Notes under the pieces: generated by a model
What the model saw: only the letters and a program-made list of their open reading frames with translations
The model's database searches: none
Told to the model about the DNA's origin: nothing
Assembly: GCF_024707545.1 (NCBI RefSeq)
Contig: NZ_CP062229.1
Location: 1,855,501 to 1,919,500 of the forward strand
DNA: 64,000 nt
Direction of reading: 5' to 3'
Source: Mesorhizobium onobrychidis
GTDB lineage: Bacteria; Pseudomonadota; Alphaproteobacteria; Rhizobiales; Rhizobiaceae
Shown here: positions 61,362-64,000 of the stretch, in pieces
Layout of the letters: each line of letters starts with the position of its first letter
Position numbering within the stretch: position 1 is the first letter of the stretch
Program-made: the position numbers and the translations under genes

Positions 61362-61811
61362 TCAGGCCGCCTGCAGCAGGTTCTCGATGTCGACGATGGT
61401 GTGGTTGGTCAACGTCTTCGGAATTTCCACTGTGATTTTCTCGGTGACTTCCTTGTGCAGTTTTCGACGCATGTCGCCCAGCACCTGCGGCGGGGCGATC
61501 AGCACCATCTCCTTGAAGGCGCCGCGATGCGCGAGCTTGTACAGCCGCTCGGCAATTTCGTCGGCAAAACGCTCCTTACCGAGACGGTGCCAGTCAGTGT
61601 CCTCGACTGCGCTGCGGTGGACGGACGGGCCGTCGCTGTAGCGGCCGGGGCGGTCCGAACCTTGCTCTCGCGTCGCCGGATTCGCCTGTTCCATCTCCTG
61701 CACGACCTGAAGGTCGGGATATTGGGTGTCGCCACGGTTCTCGAGGAACAGCGCCTTCTCGCCGTCGGCCACCACGATCCACAGTCCGCGTTTCAGCTTG
61801 AGGTTGTTCAC
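61362..61811 (-). CDS. Host-attachment-family protein (AtsE-like)
   Basis: A 149-residue protein. The GTG start gives VNNLKLKRGLWIVVADGEKA and is preceded by AAAAGGAG with six bases of spacing, which decides it over upstream ATGs. The body includes DTDWHRLGKERFADEIAERL, GAFKEMVLIAPPQVLGDMRR and TEKITVEIPKTLTNHTIVDI, typical of the family named after an Agrobacterium attachment protein. The true activity is unknown; the fold resembles release-factor eRF1-like domains. Confidence 0.87.
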   Translation of the reverse strand: MNNLKLKRGLWIVVADGEKALFLENRGDTQYPDLQVVQEMEQANPATREQGSDRPGRYSDGPSVHRSAVEDTDWHRLGKERFADEIAERLYKLAHRGAFKEMVLIAPPQVLGDMRRKLHKEVTEKITVEIPKTLTNHTIVDIENLLQAA

Positions 61812-62203
61812 GGAGCGCTCCTTTTTCCTGTTTTTCATGGTTTTTAGGCCCGTCTCTGGAGCCATTGCGGCAGCTGAACAGCCAGGCTCGGATTCGCAGG
61901 GCAAACGCGCGCCGAGGCAGGAATGTTCCGGTGTTCTGCGCATCGCAGCTTTAGTCTACTTAATTAGTAGAATTTAGAAAAAAGTGTTTTGTAATACATC
62001 TCGCTTGTCGCTAAAACGGCCGCAGATCAAGGCTCGCAACAGCGGCTTGGATCCGCTCCACTCGTGGGTGTGGAATTTTTTTCTCCTGCCTTTGGTGCTT
62101 GCGGAAAAGCGATTGCTTCGCACGAAGCGATGCGCGAGTGCGTTCCTTCTGCTTTTTCGCGCCCGCGCGTAAAACCGACAGCGTATTCAGGATTCCACTC
62201 GCC
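61812..62203. promoter_or_regulatory. Divergent control region upstream of cysG
   Basis: About 390 bp. No supported gene. It contains TCTACT-TAATT-AGTAGA (61955-61971), an A/T-rich palindrome that could be the binding site of a sulphur or iron-sulphur regulator of the Rrf2 type. Confidence 0.4.
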
Positions 62204-63655
62204 ATGCCGCAGGCCACCCCCAAGCTTAACGCCTTTCCCGTCTTCATACGGGTCGAGGGCGAAGCCGTGGCCATCGTCGGCGGCGGCGAGGAGGCTCTGG
62301 CCAAGGCACGGCTGATCGGCCAGTCGAGCGCCGCGCTGCGCATCGTCAGCGATGCCGCCGAGGCCGAGTTGCTGGCCTTCATCGCCGCGAATGGCGCCAT
62401 CCACATTGCTGCCGCCTATGATGCCGCGCATCTCGAAGGCGCGGTGATGGTGTTTGCCGCCAGCGGCAATGAGGCGCTCGACCGACGCGTTGCCGAAGAT
62501 GCGCGCCGGCTGGGCATTCCGGTCAATGCAGTCGATCGGCCGGAGCTGTGCGATTTCTTCACCCCGGCGCTGGTCAACCGCGCGCCGGTCGCCATTGCCA
62601 TCGGCACGGAAGGGGCGGGCCCGGTGCTTGCCCAGATGCTGCGCAGCCGCATCGACCGCATGCTGTCGCCGTCGCTCGGGCCGCTTGCTTCGCTTGCTGC
62701 CTCGTTGCGCGGCACCGCTGAGAGATTGCTGCCGAAAGGCAATGCCCGCCGGCGCTTCTGGAGCGACTTTTTCGGCGGCGCACCGGCTCGCGCCATGGAC
62801 GCCGGCCAGCTTTCGCAGGCGCATGACGCCGCCGTCGACCTGTTGCTTTCGAACGCGCCGGCATCGGGTCACATTGCCCTGGTTGGCGCGGGTCCCGGCG
62901 CCGAAGACCTGCTGACGCTGCGCGCCCACCGCCTGCTGATGGAAGCCGATGTCATCGTCCATGATGCGCTGGTGCCGGAGGCGATCGTCGCCATGGGCCG
63001 TCGCGACGCCGAGCGTCTGCCGGTGGGCAAACGCAAGGGCTGCCATACCAAGAGCCAGGCCGAAATCAACGCGCTGCTGATCGAACTCGGCCGCGACGGC
63101 AAGCGCGTCGTGCGGCTGAAATCCGGTGATCCGCTGGTGTTCGGGCGGGCGGGCGAGGAAATGGCAGCGCTGCGCGATGCCGGCATCGCCTACGAGGTGG
63201 TTCCGGGCGTCACCGCGGCCTTCGCCGCCGCCGCCGATTTCGAGCTGCCGCTGACGCTGCGCGGCGTGTCGTCGTCGATGGTGTTCACCACCGGCCACGA
63301 CCTCAAGGGAAATTCGCTGCCCGACTGGGCCAAGCTCGCCATTTCCGGCGCCACGGTCGCCGTCTATATGGGCCGCTCGGTCGCCGCCGAAGTTGCCGGC
63401 CGGCTGATCGAGGCCGGCCTGTCGCCGGATACGGCGGTCGCCGTGGTCGAGAATGCCAGCCTTGCCAACCGCCGCCGGTTCCACGGCACGCTCGCCGACC
63501 TGCCGTCGCTGGAGGTCCGCGCCGACCTTACCGGCCCGGTCATGACGATCATCGGCGATGCGGTTGCCGGCGCCAACTTTGAACGTTCCGAGCCGCTCGC
63601 GGCACACAGGCATGAAGGCGCGGCCCAAACAGCCGCCGAAGGAGCTGAACGATGA
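62204..63655 (+). CDS. cysG: Siroheme synthase (trifunctional)
   Basis: A 483-residue fusion. Residues about 1-200 are the precorrin-2 dehydrogenase and ferrochelatase part (EAVAIVGGGEEALAKARLIG, AVDRPELCDFFTPALVNR). Residues about 215-470 are uroporphyrinogen III C-methyltransferase (HIALVGAGPGAEDLLTLRAH, VRLKSGDPLVFGRAGEEM, PVMTIIGDAV). It makes siroheme for sulphite reductase. The downstream gene overlaps by four bases, so cysG, DUF2849 and probably cysI are one operon. Confidence 0.95.
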   Translation: MPQATPKLNAFPVFIRVEGEAVAIVGGGEEALAKARLIGQSSAALRIVSDAAEAELLAFIAANGAIHIAAAYDAAHLEGAVMVFAASGNEALDRRVAEDARRLGIPVNAVDRPELCDFFTPALVNRAPVAIAIGTEGAGPVLAQMLRSRIDRMLSPSLGPLASLAASLRGTAERLLPKGNARRRFWSDFFGGAPARAMDAGQLSQAHDAAVDLLLSNAPASGHIALVGAGPGAEDLLTLRAHRLLMEADVIVHDALVPEAIVAMGRRDAERLPVGKRKGCHTKSQAEINALLIELGRDGKRVVRLKSGDPLVFGRAGEEMAALRDAGIAYEVVPGVTAAFAAAADFELPLTLRGVSSSMVFTTGHDLKGNSLPDWAKLAISGATVAVYMGRSVAAEVAGRLIEAGLSPDTAVAVVENASLANRRRFHGTLADLPSLEVRADLTGPVMTIIGDAVAGANFERSEPLAAHRHEGAAQTAAEGAER

Positions 63656-63957
63656 AAGTTCTGACCGCAAACCGCCTGACCAATGGCGAAGCCGTCTGGT
63701 ACGCCAATGGCGGCTGGGCCGAGATCATCGACAATGCCGATCTCGCCCATGACAAGGCGGCTGAAGACCGGCTGGAGGCAATCGGTGCCATGGCCTACGC
63801 CAACAACGAAGTGGTCGACGTCAATCTGATCGACGTGACCGTCGCCAATGGTGTGGTCGAGCCGGTGCGGCTGCGCGAAAAGATCCGCGCCGCCGGCCCA
63901 ACCAACCGCAACGATCTGGGCAAGCAGGCCCGCCCGGAAGCCGCCCGGGTGGCGTAA
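63652..63957 (+). CDS. DUF2849-family protein of the sulphite reduction operon
   Basis: A 101-residue soluble protein, MKVLTANRLTNGEAVWYANG, overlapping the cysG stop by four bases (ATGA). This family lies between cysG and cysI in many rhizobia and may assist sulphite reductase; the role is unproven. The 43 bases after its stop end in a purine-rich AGAGG, which suits the ribosome binding site of the next gene, presumably cysI, just beyond the window. Confidence 0.88.
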   Translation: MKVLTANRLTNGEAVWYANGGWAEIIDNADLAHDKAAEDRLEAIGAMAYANNEVVDVNLIDVTVANGVVEPVRLREKIRAAGPTNRNDLGKQARPEAARVA

Positions 63958-64000
63958 ACGACCACATTGATGAAACGGGCGGACGCGCCCGGAGAGGCCA

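Noticed and set aside
62027..63670. A 547-codon frame opposite cysG
   Set aside because: Antisense artefact of high third-position GC; the plus strand encodes intact siroheme synthase motifs.
1..64000. CRISPR arrays, tRNA or rRNA genes
   Set aside because: No regularly spaced repeats of 25-40 bp, and no cloverleaf or rRNA sequence was recognised in the gaps.

Overview
The window looks like chromosomal DNA of a Mesorhizobium-like member of the Rhizobiales. The grounds are high GC with strong third-position G/C, rhizobial gene orders (cysG followed by a DUF2849 gene, polA next to a small-RNA-like locus, phnF/phnG divergence with phnCDEE), many Gfo/Idh/MocA and TIM-barrel sugar genes, and mosaic intergenic palindromes typical of this group. 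The assignment rests on pattern recognition, not on a database search. I saw no rRNA, tRNA, CRISPR array or intact insertion sequence.

Region 1 (1-6786) is a sugar-acid and glycoside catabolic locus: a cut 2-hydroxyacid dehydrogenase, a GntR/FCD regulator, an enolase-superfamily dehydratase, three TIM-barrel isomerase/epimerases and a Gfo/Idh/MocA oxidoreductase. Region 2 (6774-17901) is a carbon-phosphorus lyase locus: phnG-H-I-J-K-L, a hexapeptide acetyltransferase and phnC-D-E1-E2, all leftward, with the regulator phnF divergent. A strong inverted repeat lies between phnG and phnF and a Pho-box-like site lies before phnC. phnM and phnN are not in the window. Region 3 (18144-27010) is a sugar or aldonate locus: an UxaA-type dehydratase, an aldo/keto reductase, a ribose-type ABC transporter, a zinc alcohol dehydrogenase and a GntR regulator with two winged-helix domains. 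Region 4 (27130-30385) is a copper-handling operon: DUF2946, PCu(A)C, YcnI and CopC-CopD. The gene gnd follows it.

Region 5 (32118-38590) is compositionally different (visibly richer in A/T) and is the most unusual part. It holds four leftward genes: a predicted adenylate cyclase fused to a degenerate alpha/beta-hydrolase-like domain, one membrane helix and a periplasmic amino-acid-binding-type receptor domain; a membrane-anchored protein of unknown function; an M23-type peptidase-like exported protein; and a large cysteine-rich exported protein with one CxxCH haem motif. This looks like an undescribed sensing and envelope cassette.

Region 6 (39126-48076) is a LacI-controlled sugar locus: an ABC transporter of the MalEFGK type, an isomerase with a perfect 54-bp internal duplication, an oxidoreductase and a YghZ-type reductase. 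Two matching palindromic operators flank the regulator-transporter gap. Region 7 (48294-64000) is mostly housekeeping: a Zur/Fur regulator, polA, a putative small RNA, an M20 peptidase, RNase D, small membrane proteins, a class A penicillin-binding protein, a short-chain dehydrogenase, a CPA2 antiporter, a host-attachment-family protein, cysG and a DUF2849 gene that probably leads into cysI beyond the right edge.
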